64,000 bases of DNA from Sandaracinus sp. Its GTDB lineage: Bacteria; Myxococcota_A; Polyangia; Polyangiales; Houyiibacteriaceae. Positions 8,998 to 17,076 of this stretch are shown piece after piece; within the stretch, counting starts at the first letter, position 1, and the number at the start of each line of letters is the position of its first letter. The position numbers were made by a program, and so were the translations under genes. The notes below the pieces were generated by a model. It made no database searches. It saw only the letters and a program-made list of their open reading frames with translations, and was not told where the DNA came from. The stretch spans positions 140,708 through 204,707 of the forward strand of contig JACKEH010000003.1 of the NCBI GenBank assembly GCA_020633125.1, in the 5' to 3' direction.

Positions 8998-9672
8998 ATG
9001 ACTGCCACCACATCCCTGGTCGCTGGAGCGCTCGCCCTCTCGCTCGTCGCGTGCGGAGGCTCCGTCCCCGAAACCGCGCACGCGCAGCCACGCGTCGACG
9101 ACGCCTCCGCCGCGCTCGTGTTGGCGCGCGAGGAGAAGCTCGCGCGCGACGTCTACCGGACGCTCGGTCGCCGCTACCCGTTGCCGATCTTCGCGCACAT
9201 CGCCGAAGCCGAGCAGCGACACTTCGACGCCGTCGCCGCATCGCTGCCCAGCGAGACCCGCGAAGCGCTCGCCGCGTTGCCCGAAGGCCAGTTCGGCGAC
9301 GCCGAGGTCGACGCGCTCTTCACGGAGCTCGTCACCCGAGGCGAGGCGAACGAGCTCGCCGCGCTCGCGGTCGGGCTTCGCATCGAAGAGATGGACCTCG
9401 CCGACCTCGCCCACCACGAAGCCGCGCTCGACCCCGACGTGGTCGCCCACCTCGCGCGCGGCTCACGCAATCACCTTCGCGCCTTCTTCCGGCAACACGA
9501 GGCCCGAGGCGGCAGCTACGTGGCCCAACACCTCGCGCAGGACGAGCTCGAAGCCATCGCACGCTCGGAGCACGAGCGTGGTGGACACGGACGTGGACGA
9601 GGCGCCGGTCGCGGGCGAGGCGCCGGTCACGGCGGCGGAGGTCACGGCGGCGAATGCCCGCACGGCGGGTGA
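8998..9672 (+). CDS. DUF2202 ferritin-like lipoprotein
   Basis: 224 aa. The ATG at 8998 opens a lipoprotein signal with lipobox LVAC (Cys19). The body matches DUF2202, a ferritin-like four-helix family: AREEKLARDVY, HIAEAEQRHFDAV, and EEMDLADLAHH carry the Glu/His ligands expected for a di-metal site, and GSRNHLRAFFR is the conserved last helix. The tail is His/Gly/Arg-rich (GRGRGAGHGGGGHGG), which could bind metal. Family biochemistry is little known; an iron or peroxide role is inference. The gene converges with the operon ending at 9681, with an 8-bp gap. The upstream continuation of the frame is non-coding repeat. Confidence 0.88.
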   Translation: MTATTSLVAGALALSLVACGGSVPETAHAQPRVDDASAALVLAREEKLARDVYRTLGRRYPLPIFAHIAEAEQRHFDAVAASLPSETREALAALPEGQFGDAEVDALFTELVTRGEANELAALAVGLRIEEMDLADLAHHEAALDPDVVAHLARGSRNHLRAFFRQHEARGGSYVAQHLAQDELEAIARSEHERGGHGRGRGAGRGRGAGHGGGGHGGECPHGG

Positions 9673-9680
9673 CTCACGGA

Positions 9681-10733
9681 TCAGAAGCTCTGCGCGAACG
9701 CCATCTCGCGCAACGCGACCGGCACCTCGGGTCCCGCGTCGGCGCGCTCGGAGAGCGAAGCCGCGCTGAGCGTGTGCCAGAAGAGCGTGCGTCGTGCGTC
9801 GGCGCCGCGGGCGTGCGCGAGGAACGAAGAAAACGCTCGCGCGGTGTAGGTCGGGTCGAGCGTGAGCCCGAAGTCGGACGCGACGGCGCTCGCTTCCACG
9901 GCGTCTTCGTTCGCGGTGCCGTATCCGTCGCCGAAACGCGAGGAGTCGATCTCGATCTGCGCGAGCGCGGCGTGACCGACGGCCGGGAACGCGGGCTCGG
10001 CGTCGCGAAGCTTCTTCATGGTGCTCGCCACCAGCGCAGCCACCGTCGCACGGTTGCAGACGAGCGCGGGCGTGACGCGGACCGCGACGACCTTCGCCGT
10101 GATGCCGATCGCGGCCAGACCGATCGCCAGACCGACCGCGGTGCCACCACTGCCGAGGGCGACGAAGATGCGATCGGGCTCGGGGATCTCGCCGTTCTCG
10201 ATCTGCGCGGCGAGCTCGAGGCCAGCTTCGACGTAGCCGAGCGCGCCGGTCGCGCTCGAACCGCCGTAGGCCACGCGGTAAGGGCGGCGACCCTCGAGCC
10301 GAAGCGTCGCGACGAGCGCGGTCTGCGTCGGCGGCACGGCGGCCCAGCTGCGTACCGCGTGCGGCACCATGCCAGCCCCGAGGCCGACGCGAAGGTTCTC
10401 TTCGACGTGGTCGTTCCACGGCTGCGGCACGAGCACCGCGTGCACGTCAAAGCCCCATTGGCGACCGAAGAGCGTGGTCGCGAGCACGTGGTGCGAGCCG
10501 AACGCGCCGGACGCGACGAGCAGATCCCGCTCGCGATGCCGCGCGTCGCCGAGCAGGAACTCGAGCTTGCGGACCTTGTTGCCGCCGTAACGCGTGCTCG
10601 TGAGGTCGTCGCGCTTCACCCACGCTTCGCCCTTGGCGCCCGAGAGCGCGAGGCGTTGCACCGGCGTGGTCTGCGCGAGGGGCACGTGGGGCACCAGGCT
10701 GAGCTTCGGAAAGCGTCGCGCGAGGAGGGTCAT
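9681..10733 (-). CDS. D-cysteine desulfhydrase / ACC-deaminase-like PLP enzyme
   Basis: 350 aa, normal length for the fold-type II PLP family containing 1-aminocyclopropane-1-carboxylate deaminase and D-cysteine desulfhydrase. KRDDLTSTRYGGNKVRKLEF holds the Lys that forms the PLP Schiff base (in GGNKVRKLE). VALGSGGTAVGL is the Gly-rich loop that binds the PLP phosphate. Which substrate it uses (D-Cys, ACC or another D-amino acid) cannot be told. It is the last gene of the ion-homeostasis operon and its start overlaps the MscS stop by 4 nt (ATGA), so it is translationally coupled to the transport genes, an unusual partner. Confidence 0.88.
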   Translation of the reverse strand: MTLLARRFPKLSLVPHVPLAQTTPVQRLALSGAKGEAWVKRDDLTSTRYGGNKVRKLEFLLGDARHRERDLLVASGAFGSHHVLATTLFGRQWGFDVHAVLVPQPWNDHVEENLRVGLGAGMVPHAVRSWAAVPPTQTALVATLRLEGRRPYRVAYGGSSATGALGYVEAGLELAAQIENGEIPEPDRIFVALGSGGTAVGLAIGLAAIGITAKVVAVRVTPALVCNRATVAALVASTMKKLRDAEPAFPAVGHAALAQIEIDSSRFGDGYGTANEDAVEASAVASDFGLTLDPTYTARAFSSFLAHARGADARRTLFWHTLSAASLSERADAGPEVPVALREMAFAQSF

Positions 10734-12154
10734 GCTTCGGGCTCCGGCTCTTCGGGGGCCTTGCGGGTACGGGTCGGGGTGTCGGTCGGATCGCGTCGGT
10801 TGGAGGTGTCGACGCGGCCGGCGGCGGTGGCGAGCAGCGCCTCCGCACGTTCGAGGAGCTCGCCTTCGAAGCGCGCTCCGAAGCTGGCCTCGAGCAGGCG
10901 TCCGCGCACGCGCCATCGCATCGGCTCGTCCGGATCGCGAAGCACCGACGCGCCGGCACCGGGGAAGACCCAAGGCGAAGCGAGCACCGCGTCCCGAAGC
11001 GCGGCGCGCACGACCGCCGCCGGCAAGGTCGTCTCGAGGTGGACCTCGACCTCGTGCTCGCGCTCGTGGTGGCCGCCGGAGGTCACCGGCGAAGTGAGCA
11101 GGTGGCGGTTGGGCACGTCGACACGGCGGCCCTGCGCGTCGCGCAGCAGCGTCGAGCGAAACCCGAGGCGCTCGACCTGACCCGCGAAGCCGGCCGCCGA
11201 CACCCACGTGCCACGACGCACGCGACGCTCGAAGACGACGACGAAGCCCGCGACGAGGTCGGGCAAGAAATCACGCACCGACCAGCCGAGCGCGAGCGCG
11301 ACCGCCGCGAGCGTGAAGAGCGCGACGACCGAGAGCCGTGGGGGCAACGCGCGAAGCAAGAGCATCAGCGCGATCGCGACGACGAGCAGGCGAAGCGCGA
11401 GGTGGACGAACGCGAGCAGCGACGGGATGAGCCCGCGGTCGGGCAGGCTCTCGCGCACGCGGCGCAACGCGAAGGCCAGCACGATGGCGAGCGCGAAGGT
11501 CGCGAGCAGCGTGAGCAAGCCGGCGATCGTGCGCTCGCCCGTGAGCCCCTCGAAGACCGCTGCGACCTCGCCGCCGAGGTCGAAGCGATCGCCGTCGTCG
11601 TCGTTGTTGTTGGTCTGCAGGATGATCGAGGGCAACGCGGGGGTCGCGGCGATCGGCGCGGGAGCCGGCGTGGTCTGAGTCGGCGTCGAAGCGACGGGTG
11701 CCACGGGCGCCGCCGGCGGCACGGGTGCGGGCGTCGCTACGGGCGTCGCCGCGGGTGGGGCCTCGGTCGGCGTGGGCGTCGTTGCCACGGCCTCGGGTGT
11801 GGGCGCGACGGGCGCTTCGGCGGGCGTGGGCTCCGGCGGCGCAGCAGCCGGCGCCGCAACAGCCGGCGGCGCGGCAGCCGGGGTCGAGGTCGCGCTGGTC
11901 GCGGGCGCGGCGGTCGTCTGCGCGGTCGTGGAGGGCGGGGTCGCCGGGGCCCTCGTCGCCGCCATCGCGGTCGCCGCCATCGTCGGCGCTTCCGTCGGCG
12001 CTTCCGTCGGCGCTTCCGTCGCGGTCTCCCGCATCGTCGCGACTCGCATGGTCGCCGGCCGCGCCTGCCTCGTCTCGTTCGGCTCGACGCCGGCGTCTTG
12101 CGCCGAGGCGAGCGACGAGAGCGCCACGAGCGCCGCGAGGAGGACGTGTCTCAC
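10730..12154 (-). CDS. MscS-family mechanosensitive channel with Ala/Pro/Thr-rich N-terminal region
   Basis: 474 aa. A signal peptide (VRHVLLAALVALSSLASAQ) is followed by about 150 residues of Ala/Pro/Thr/Glu low-complexity linker, then a few membrane helices. The MscS core follows: LALGWSVRDFLPDLVAGF is the pore-lining helix and the next beta domain includes DVPNRHLLTSPV. The soluble C-terminal cage domain is at about 360-450. The start is the GTG at 12154, which overlaps the upstream TGA by 4 nt (GTGA). Role: pressure-gated ion release in the inner membrane under hypo-osmotic shock, consistent with co-transcription with K+ uptake and antiport genes. Confidence 0.88.
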   Translation of the reverse strand: MRHVLLAALVALSSLASAQDAGVEPNETRQARPATMRVATMRETATEAPTEAPTEAPTMAATAMAATRAPATPPSTTAQTTAAPATSATSTPAAAPPAVAAPAAAPPEPTPAEAPVAPTPEAVATTPTPTEAPPAATPVATPAPVPPAAPVAPVASTPTQTTPAPAPIAATPALPSIILQTNNNDDDGDRFDLGGEVAAVFEGLTGERTIAGLLTLLATFALAIVLAFALRRVRESLPDRGLIPSLLAFVHLALRLLVVAIALMLLLRALPPRLSVVALFTLAAVALALGWSVRDFLPDLVAGFVVVFERRVRRGTWVSAAGFAGQVERLGFRSTLLRDAQGRRVDVPNRHLLTSPVTSGGHHEREHEVEVHLETTLPAAVVRAALRDAVLASPWVFPGAGASVLRDPDEPMRWRVRGRLLEASFGARFEGELLERAEALLATAAGRVDTSNRRDPTDTPTRTRKAPEEPEPEA

Positions 12155-15100
12155 ATCCACCCCCGATCGCGCACGACGAGGCCGAGCGCACCACGCAGGT
12201 GCAACGCGACGCGGAAGGTCCCGTCCTTCTCTTCGAGCAACCCGAGGTGGGAGAGCTTCGCGAGGCGCGCGCGGGCCTCGGTCGGGTCGACGCGAAGCAA
12301 CCACGCGAAGCTCTCGGCGCGCATCCAACCTTGGCGGGCCACCCAGAAGAGGGCGATCAGCTCCGACTCGGGAAGCCGGCCGAGCGCGGTATAAGGCGAC
12401 GCGGGCACCGGGCCGACGCGCACCACCTCACCTTCGATGTTCTTGATCGACGCGAGCCAGAGTCGGAGCGCGTCGCGCACCAGACCGCCGGTCGCGGTGT
12501 GAAGCTCCGCGAAATAGAGCTCGTAGGGACGACGGATGCGGCTCGCGCTCCGAGCGAGCAGCCCTTCGACCGCCGAGGTGCCTTCGAGGCGATCGAAGGC
12601 GTGCCCGTAACCGCTCAAACGGTGGCGCTCCATCACCGCCGCGGTGAGCTCGTCCGGCGTCAGCGGGTCGAGCGCGACGGTCTCGGGGAACGCCTCCTGG
12701 AGCGGCGCGATCGCCTTGCCCCAACGCCAGAAGAGCTCTTCGGCGTGCACGAGCCACGCGCGTTTTCCGCCGTCCGCGACCACTCCGTCGACGAAACGCC
12801 GCAACGGCGCGAAGCCTCCCGGCTCGGCCGAGACCATCCAACACAAGCCGTCGAGCACGACGAGCTGCGCGTCGTTCGTCTCCTTCAGGAGCGCCTCGAC
12901 CGCCGCGACGTCCATCGGCTTGTCGAGCGTGATGCGCCGCACCTGGCGCCAACGTCCGCCACGCACGATCGCGTTCGAGACCGAGGCCTTGCCCACGCCG
13001 TCGAGGCCGACGAGCACCACCGAGCGCAACACGCCCTTGGCGCGTTTGCTCTCGAGCACCGCGCGCGAGCGCGCGATCGCGTCTTCGCGGCCGGTGAGCA
13101 CGTCGCCCGCTTCCATCGTGTCCGCGGCGAAGAGCCGTCGGTAGACGAGCGGCAGCTCGGTGTGCGGCGACGGAGACGCGAACGCGACCGACTCGACCTC
13201 CGACGAGGTGCGCGGCGCGGGCAGACCGAGCCGGCGACGCCACTGCTCGAGGCGCGCTTCGCCGACCAACGCGACGAAGCCACGCGTGACCTGCACGCGG
13301 ACCTCGCGGAGCACCTGCGGGAGCTGCCCGGCGCGTTGGGCGAGGCGACGGCGGCTCGCGCTGCGGCGCATCTCGTCGAGCTTCGCGCGCGTGATCTTGC
13401 CGTCGACGAGCTGACCACGAAGCTCGTCGAGCGCGCCGAGCACCGCTTCGCGCACCGCTTCGCCGAGCTGACCCGGCCAACGCGCGGCCTCGTCGTGCAC
13501 GCCCGTGACGACGCCGAGGCTTCGCTCGAGCTGACCGCCGACCATCTCGTGCAGGAGTCGGCGTGTCTCGACCGGCACGTCTTCTTCGGGGAGCACCTCG
13601 AGCTCGGAGGTCGCGAGCTCGACGTTGAACGCGACGAGCCGCTCGACCTCGCGCAACGCGGCCGCGAGCGGCTGCAGGCGCTCGGCGAACTCCCGCGTCG
13701 CGCGGAAGAGCAGCGGCGACACGCGGGTGTCGACGTGCTCGGCCACGACCTCGCGGAAGGGCACGTCGACGCGCTCGACCGCGGGCGGCAGCTTGTACTC
13801 GCCGCGCTGCAGACGACCGGCCACGACCTCGTAGCGCGAGGTGAGCTGACCGGTCGCTTCGCCGAGCGCGTCGAGGAGCGGCGCGACCTTCTGCTCGTCG
13901 AGGAGCTCGTCGCGCAGCTCACGCACGATGCGCGCGGCGTCGCCCGCGGTCTTCTCGGTGGCCGCCGTGACCTCGCGAATCGACGCCGCCATCGCGTCGC
14001 CGCGCAGGCTCGACGCGAGGGTCTCGTCGAGCTGACGCGAGGCTTCTTCGAGCGCGGTCTTCACACGCTCGGCCTGCGCGAGCGCGCGACGCTGCATCTC
14101 GCCTTCGAGCCGCGTCGTGCGGGTCGCGAGCACGTCCTTCACCCGCCCTTCGAGGCCGACGAGCTCGAGCTCCATCGCGAGCAGCGAGTATTCGCCGGCG
14201 CTCGATTTGCGGAGCTTCTGCACCGCTTCGCCGAGCGCTTCGAGCGCTGCCAGACGCTCCTGGAACGCGCGGCTCGCCTTGCGCGAGCTCGTCGGCAGCT
14301 CGATCGAGCCGTAGAGCGTGGCTTCGTCGCGCACGTCGCGCAGGCCCTGCGCGAGCACGCGCGCGGTGCGGGCGGTGCCGTCGCGGGCGATGCGCGAGAC
14401 CTCGTCGAGCGCGAGCATCAGATCTTGCTCGAGGTCCTGACGCAGACGCTCGAGGCGCGTGTTCGGATCGACCTCGAGATCGGCGACGTCGGTCGCGAGC
14501 GCGTCGCAGGCCGCGACGATTCCGTCGAAGAGGTGACGCGTGCGCCCCGCGAGGTGCTGCTCGGCGGAGACGAAGAGCGCGGCGACGCCTTCGAGGCGCG
14601 GCGGCGTGCGGTATTCGAGGTGGTAACGCGCGAGCTCCCGAAGCTCCGCGCTGCGCGGCGCCATCTCCTTGCCGAAGAGCTTCGCGGTGCGGCGGCGCGC
14701 GCGAAGCAGAGCACGACGCGTACGCAGCGGCAGCTTGTCGCCCGGCTTGGTCTCGAAGATGCGCGGATCCCACGGCACCTCGACGCGCTCGGGCAACGCC
14801 GCGACGACGTCGTCGAGCGTCTCGGCGATGCCTTGGGGGGTCCAGCCGCCGCCCTTCGCGAGCGCGGCCGAGCGCGCGAGGACCACGCTTCGCCAACGTT
14901 CGGAGAGCTCCGTCTGCTCGGTGCGCAGGGCGAGCGCGAGCGCCTGGCGCGACGCGACGGCCGCGTCGTCGGTGGAGCTCGGATCGATCTCGCGGGCCTT
15001 CACGACGAGGCGCCGGTGGTGCCGCAAGAACTCGCGGCGAAGCTCGCGGAGGTAGCGCTCGGCGTCCTCGCGGAAGGCGATCATCGGCCCGTCGCCGACC

Positions 15101-17076
15101 TCGCGCACGATGGTGCGCAGATCGATCTCGAGCTCCCGCAACGCGCGGTCGAGACGCGGGGCTCCGGTCTTGATGCGCTCGCCCCAATCGACCTTCGAGG
15201 CTTCGTCCGGCCAGGGGTGGAAGCTCGGGCGATCGAGCTCGGACTCGCGCGGACGCGAGGGGCGCTCGGCCTCCTCCGTCTTCTTCTTGGCCCCGGATTT
15301 GCGCGTCTCGCCCGCGAGGCCGAGCGCGGTCTTGAGCATGACCGGGCCGGCGACCTCGTTGATCGCGACGCCGGCGATGATCAGGGAGCTGAGCGCTTCG
15401 CCCGCTTCACCGAAGCGTTGCTTCACGATGCCAGCGAGGGTGATCGCGACGCCGGCTTGCGAGACGAAGCCCATCCAGCCGTAGCGTTGGGTCGTGCCCT
15501 TGGCGCCACCGATGGCACCTCCGAAACGGGTGCCGAGGTAGATGGCGCCGACGCGGAGCAAGACGAGCGCGACGCCGAAGGCGCCGATCGGACCGAAGAC
15601 CTCGTCGAGGTGCAGCTTCGCGCCCGCGAGCGTGAAGAAGACCACGTAGGTCGGCATCGAGAGCGCTTCGACCGTGTGCAGCAGGTTCTCGCCTTGGCGC
15701 GAGAAGTTCGACACGACGAAGCCGGCGGTGAGGAAGACGATGACGCCGTCGAGGTGCGCCTCGGTCGCGACGAGGGTGCCCGTGTACACCACGCCGAGCA
15801 CGAAGAGCATCAGCTCGCGGCCGACGAAGCGCAGGTAGATCGCGATCGCCGCGCCGAGACCGATGCCGAGCGCGACGGATCCGAAGATCTCGATCGCGAG
15901 CTGCTTGGCCAGGCTGCCTTCGCCCGCGTTGCCGAGCGACTGCAACGCCCACGCGGAGAAGACGCCGAAGAGGATGACGACGAAGACGTCTTTGAGGACG
16001 ACCGAGCTGAGCACCGTGCGGGACATCGGCCCGCGCGCACCGGTTTCGTTGATGACGGCGAGCGTCGCGGAGGGCGAGGTCGCGAACGAGACCGCGGCCA
16101 CGGTGAGACCGATGGGGATGACCGCGTCGGGACCGAGCGGACCGAGCCCGGGAAGGACCAGCCACTCGATCGGTCCGCTGACGAGGTAGATGAAGCCCGT
16201 GATCACCGCGAGCACGGCGAGGAGCTGACCACCGAGCACGCCGAGGATCGGCTTGAGCCCCGTGCGTAGGGTGTCGACCTTCAGCTCGCCGCCCGCGCTG
16301 ATCGCGATGAGGGCGACCGCCAAGGTTTCCAGCGGCTTGAGCTGCCGGATGACCCCTTCGTGGACGACGCCTTCGTCGAAGGGCGCCCAGAAGCGGGAGA
16401 GGCCGAGCGAGTGCGCGATCGATGAGCCGAAGACGAGGCCGGCGAGAAGGTAGCCGGTGATGTGCGGCAACCGGACGACGTCGACGAGCGAGCCGATCGT
16501 GTAGCTCGCGAGCACGACGAAGCCGAGCGCGAGCATCGCGGTCGGGTCGTAGTCGACGTCGGCCGACGGCCCGCCGAAGCGGTGCAGCAGCCACATCATC
16601 CCGACGAGCAGGACGACGATGCCGAACTGCACGAGCGTGGCGCCTTCGGCGTTGCCGTGGCCGTGGCCCCCGTCGCCGTGGCCCCCATCGCCGTGGCCCC
16701 CGTCGCCGTGGCCCCCGTCTCCATGGGCACCGTCTTCGCGGACGCCCGCGTCGTGCTCGCCGTCGGACTCTTCTTCGTCGGGGTCGTCGCCTTCGTCCGT
16801 GCTGGTGCTCGCGGGAGCGACCAAGACCTTCGTGGCGAGGCTCTGATCGAGCGCGTCGATCTCCTCCGAGGTGAGCCCCGGATCGGAGCCCTCGAAGCGC
16901 CCTCGAAGGGAGTCTTCGTCGGGCTGAATCGACTCGCGCGGTGGTACCGACTCCGGCGGCACCGACTCCGGCGGCACCGACTCCGGCGGCACCGACTCCG
17001 AAGCCTCCGGCGGGACGGAGGGCACCTCGGAGCTTCGCTCCGTCGCCTCGCGCTCGTCCTCGTCGCGCTCGCTCAT
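12151..17076 (-). CDS. CPA2-type cation:proton antiporter fused to coiled coil and P-loop ATPase
   Basis: 1641 aa, against about 400-650 for normal CPA2 antiporters. Order: residues 1-145, Glu/Ser/Pro-rich and His/Gly/Asp-rich linker with two 15-bp-encoded repeats (ESVPP and GHGDG); 147-590, about 12-13 membrane helices with CPA2 features (SFATSPSATLAVINETGARG, then SSVVLKDVFVVILFG); 600-1330, soluble and mostly helical/coiled-coil; about 1355-1363, Walker A GLDGVGKAS; about 1403, Walker B LVVLDGL; then a lid-like helical region and a winged-helix-like end (about 1560-1641). The start ATG at 17076 overlaps the TrkH stop by 4 nt and the end overlaps the MscS start by 4 nt. No frameshift or stop divides the parts, so the fusion looks genuine. 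Likely K+ or Na+/H+ exchange gated by a cytoplasmic NTPase module (inference). Confidence 0.87.
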   Translation of the reverse strand: MSERDEDEREATERSSEVPSVPPEASESVPPESVPPESVPPESVPPRESIQPDEDSLRGRFEGSDPGLTSEEIDALDQSLATKVLVAPASTSTDEGDDPDEEESDGEHDAGVREDGAHGDGGHGDGGHGDGGHGDGGHGHGNAEGATLVQFGIVVLLVGMMWLLHRFGGPSADVDYDPTAMLALGFVVLASYTIGSLVDVVRLPHITGYLLAGLVFGSSIAHSLGLSRFWAPFDEGVVHEGVIRQLKPLETLAVALIAISAGGELKVDTLRTGLKPILGVLGGQLLAVLAVITGFIYLVSGPIEWLVLPGLGPLGPDAVIPIGLTVAAVSFATSPSATLAVINETGARGPMSRTVLSSVVLKDVFVVILFGVFSAWALQSLGNAGEGSLAKQLAIEIFGSVALGIGLGAAIAIYLRFVGRELMLFVLGVVYTGTLVATEAHLDGVIVFLTAGFVVSNFSRQGENLLHTVEALSMPTYVVFFTLAGAKLHLDEVFGPIGAFGVALVLLRVGAIYLGTRFGGAIGGAKGTTQRYGWMGFVSQAGVAITLAGIVKQRFGEAGEALSSLIIAGVAINEVAGPVMLKTALGLAGETRKSGAKKKTEEAERPSRPRESELDRPSFHPWPDEASKVDWGERIKTGAPRLDRALRELEIDLRTIVREVGDGPMIAFREDAERYLRELRREFLRHHRRLVVKAREIDPSSTDDAAVASRQALALALRTEQTELSERWRSVVLARSAALAKGGGWTPQGIAETLDDVVAALPERVEVPWDPRIFETKPGDKLPLRTRRALLRARRRTAKLFGKEMAPRSAELRELARYHLEYRTPPRLEGVAALFVSAEQHLAGRTRHLFDGIVAACDALATDVADLEVDPNTRLERLRQDLEQDLMLALDEVSRIARDGTARTARVLAQGLRDVRDEATLYGSIELPTSSRKASRAFQERLAALEALGEAVQKLRKSSAGEYSLLAMELELVGLEGRVKDVLATRTTRLEGEMQRRALAQAERVKTALEEASRQLDETLASSLRGDAMAASIREVTAATEKTAGDAARIVRELRDELLDEQKVAPLLDALGEATGQLTSRYEVVAGRLQRGEYKLPPAVERVDVPFREVVAEHVDTRVSPLLFRATREFAERLQPLAAALREVERLVAFNVELATSELEVLPEEDVPVETRRLLHEMVGGQLERSLGVVTGVHDEAARWPGQLGEAVREAVLGALDELRGQLVDGKITRAKLDEMRRSASRRRLAQRAGQLPQVLREVRVQVTRGFVALVGEARLEQWRRRLGLPAPRTSSEVESVAFASPSPHTELPLVYRRLFAADTMEAGDVLTGREDAIARSRAVLESKRAKGVLRSVVLVGLDGVGKASVSNAIVRGGRWRQVRRITLDKPMDVAAVEALLKETNDAQLVVLDGLCWMVSAEPGGFAPLRRFVDGVVADGGKRAWLVHAEELFWRWGKAIAPLQEAFPETVALDPLTPDELTAAVMERHRLSGYGHAFDRLEGTSAVEGLLARSASRIRRPYELYFAELHTATGGLVRDALRLWLASIKNIEGEVVRVGPVPASPYTALGRLPESELIALFWVARQGWMRAESFAWLLRVDPTEARARLAKLSHLGLLEEKDGTFRVALHLRGALGLVVRDRGWM
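16660..16734 (-). repeat. 15-bp tandem repeat inside the fused antiporter gene (His/Gly/Asp)
   Basis: Five 15-bp units, plus-strand form GCCGTGGCCCCCGTC, the last one degenerate. On the coding strand they give the pentapeptide GHGDG. Copy number could vary without shifting the frame. Confidence 0.9.
16941..17000 (-). repeat. 15-bp tandem repeat inside the fused antiporter gene (ESVPP)
   Basis: Four 15-bp units, plus-strand form GCGGCACCGACTCCG (first one diverged). They encode the pentapeptide ESVPP near residues 27-46 of the antiporter. Confidence 0.9.

Noticed and set aside
11698..16269. 1523-codon open frame antisense to the fused antiporter
   Set aside because: Arg/His/Glu/Asp-biased translation with no domain or membrane helix; a shadow of the real gene caused by high GC.
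16660..16734. His-rich motif as a dedicated metal-binding domain
   Set aside because: The peptide follows from a 15-bp tandem repeat; metal binding is possible but not shown.
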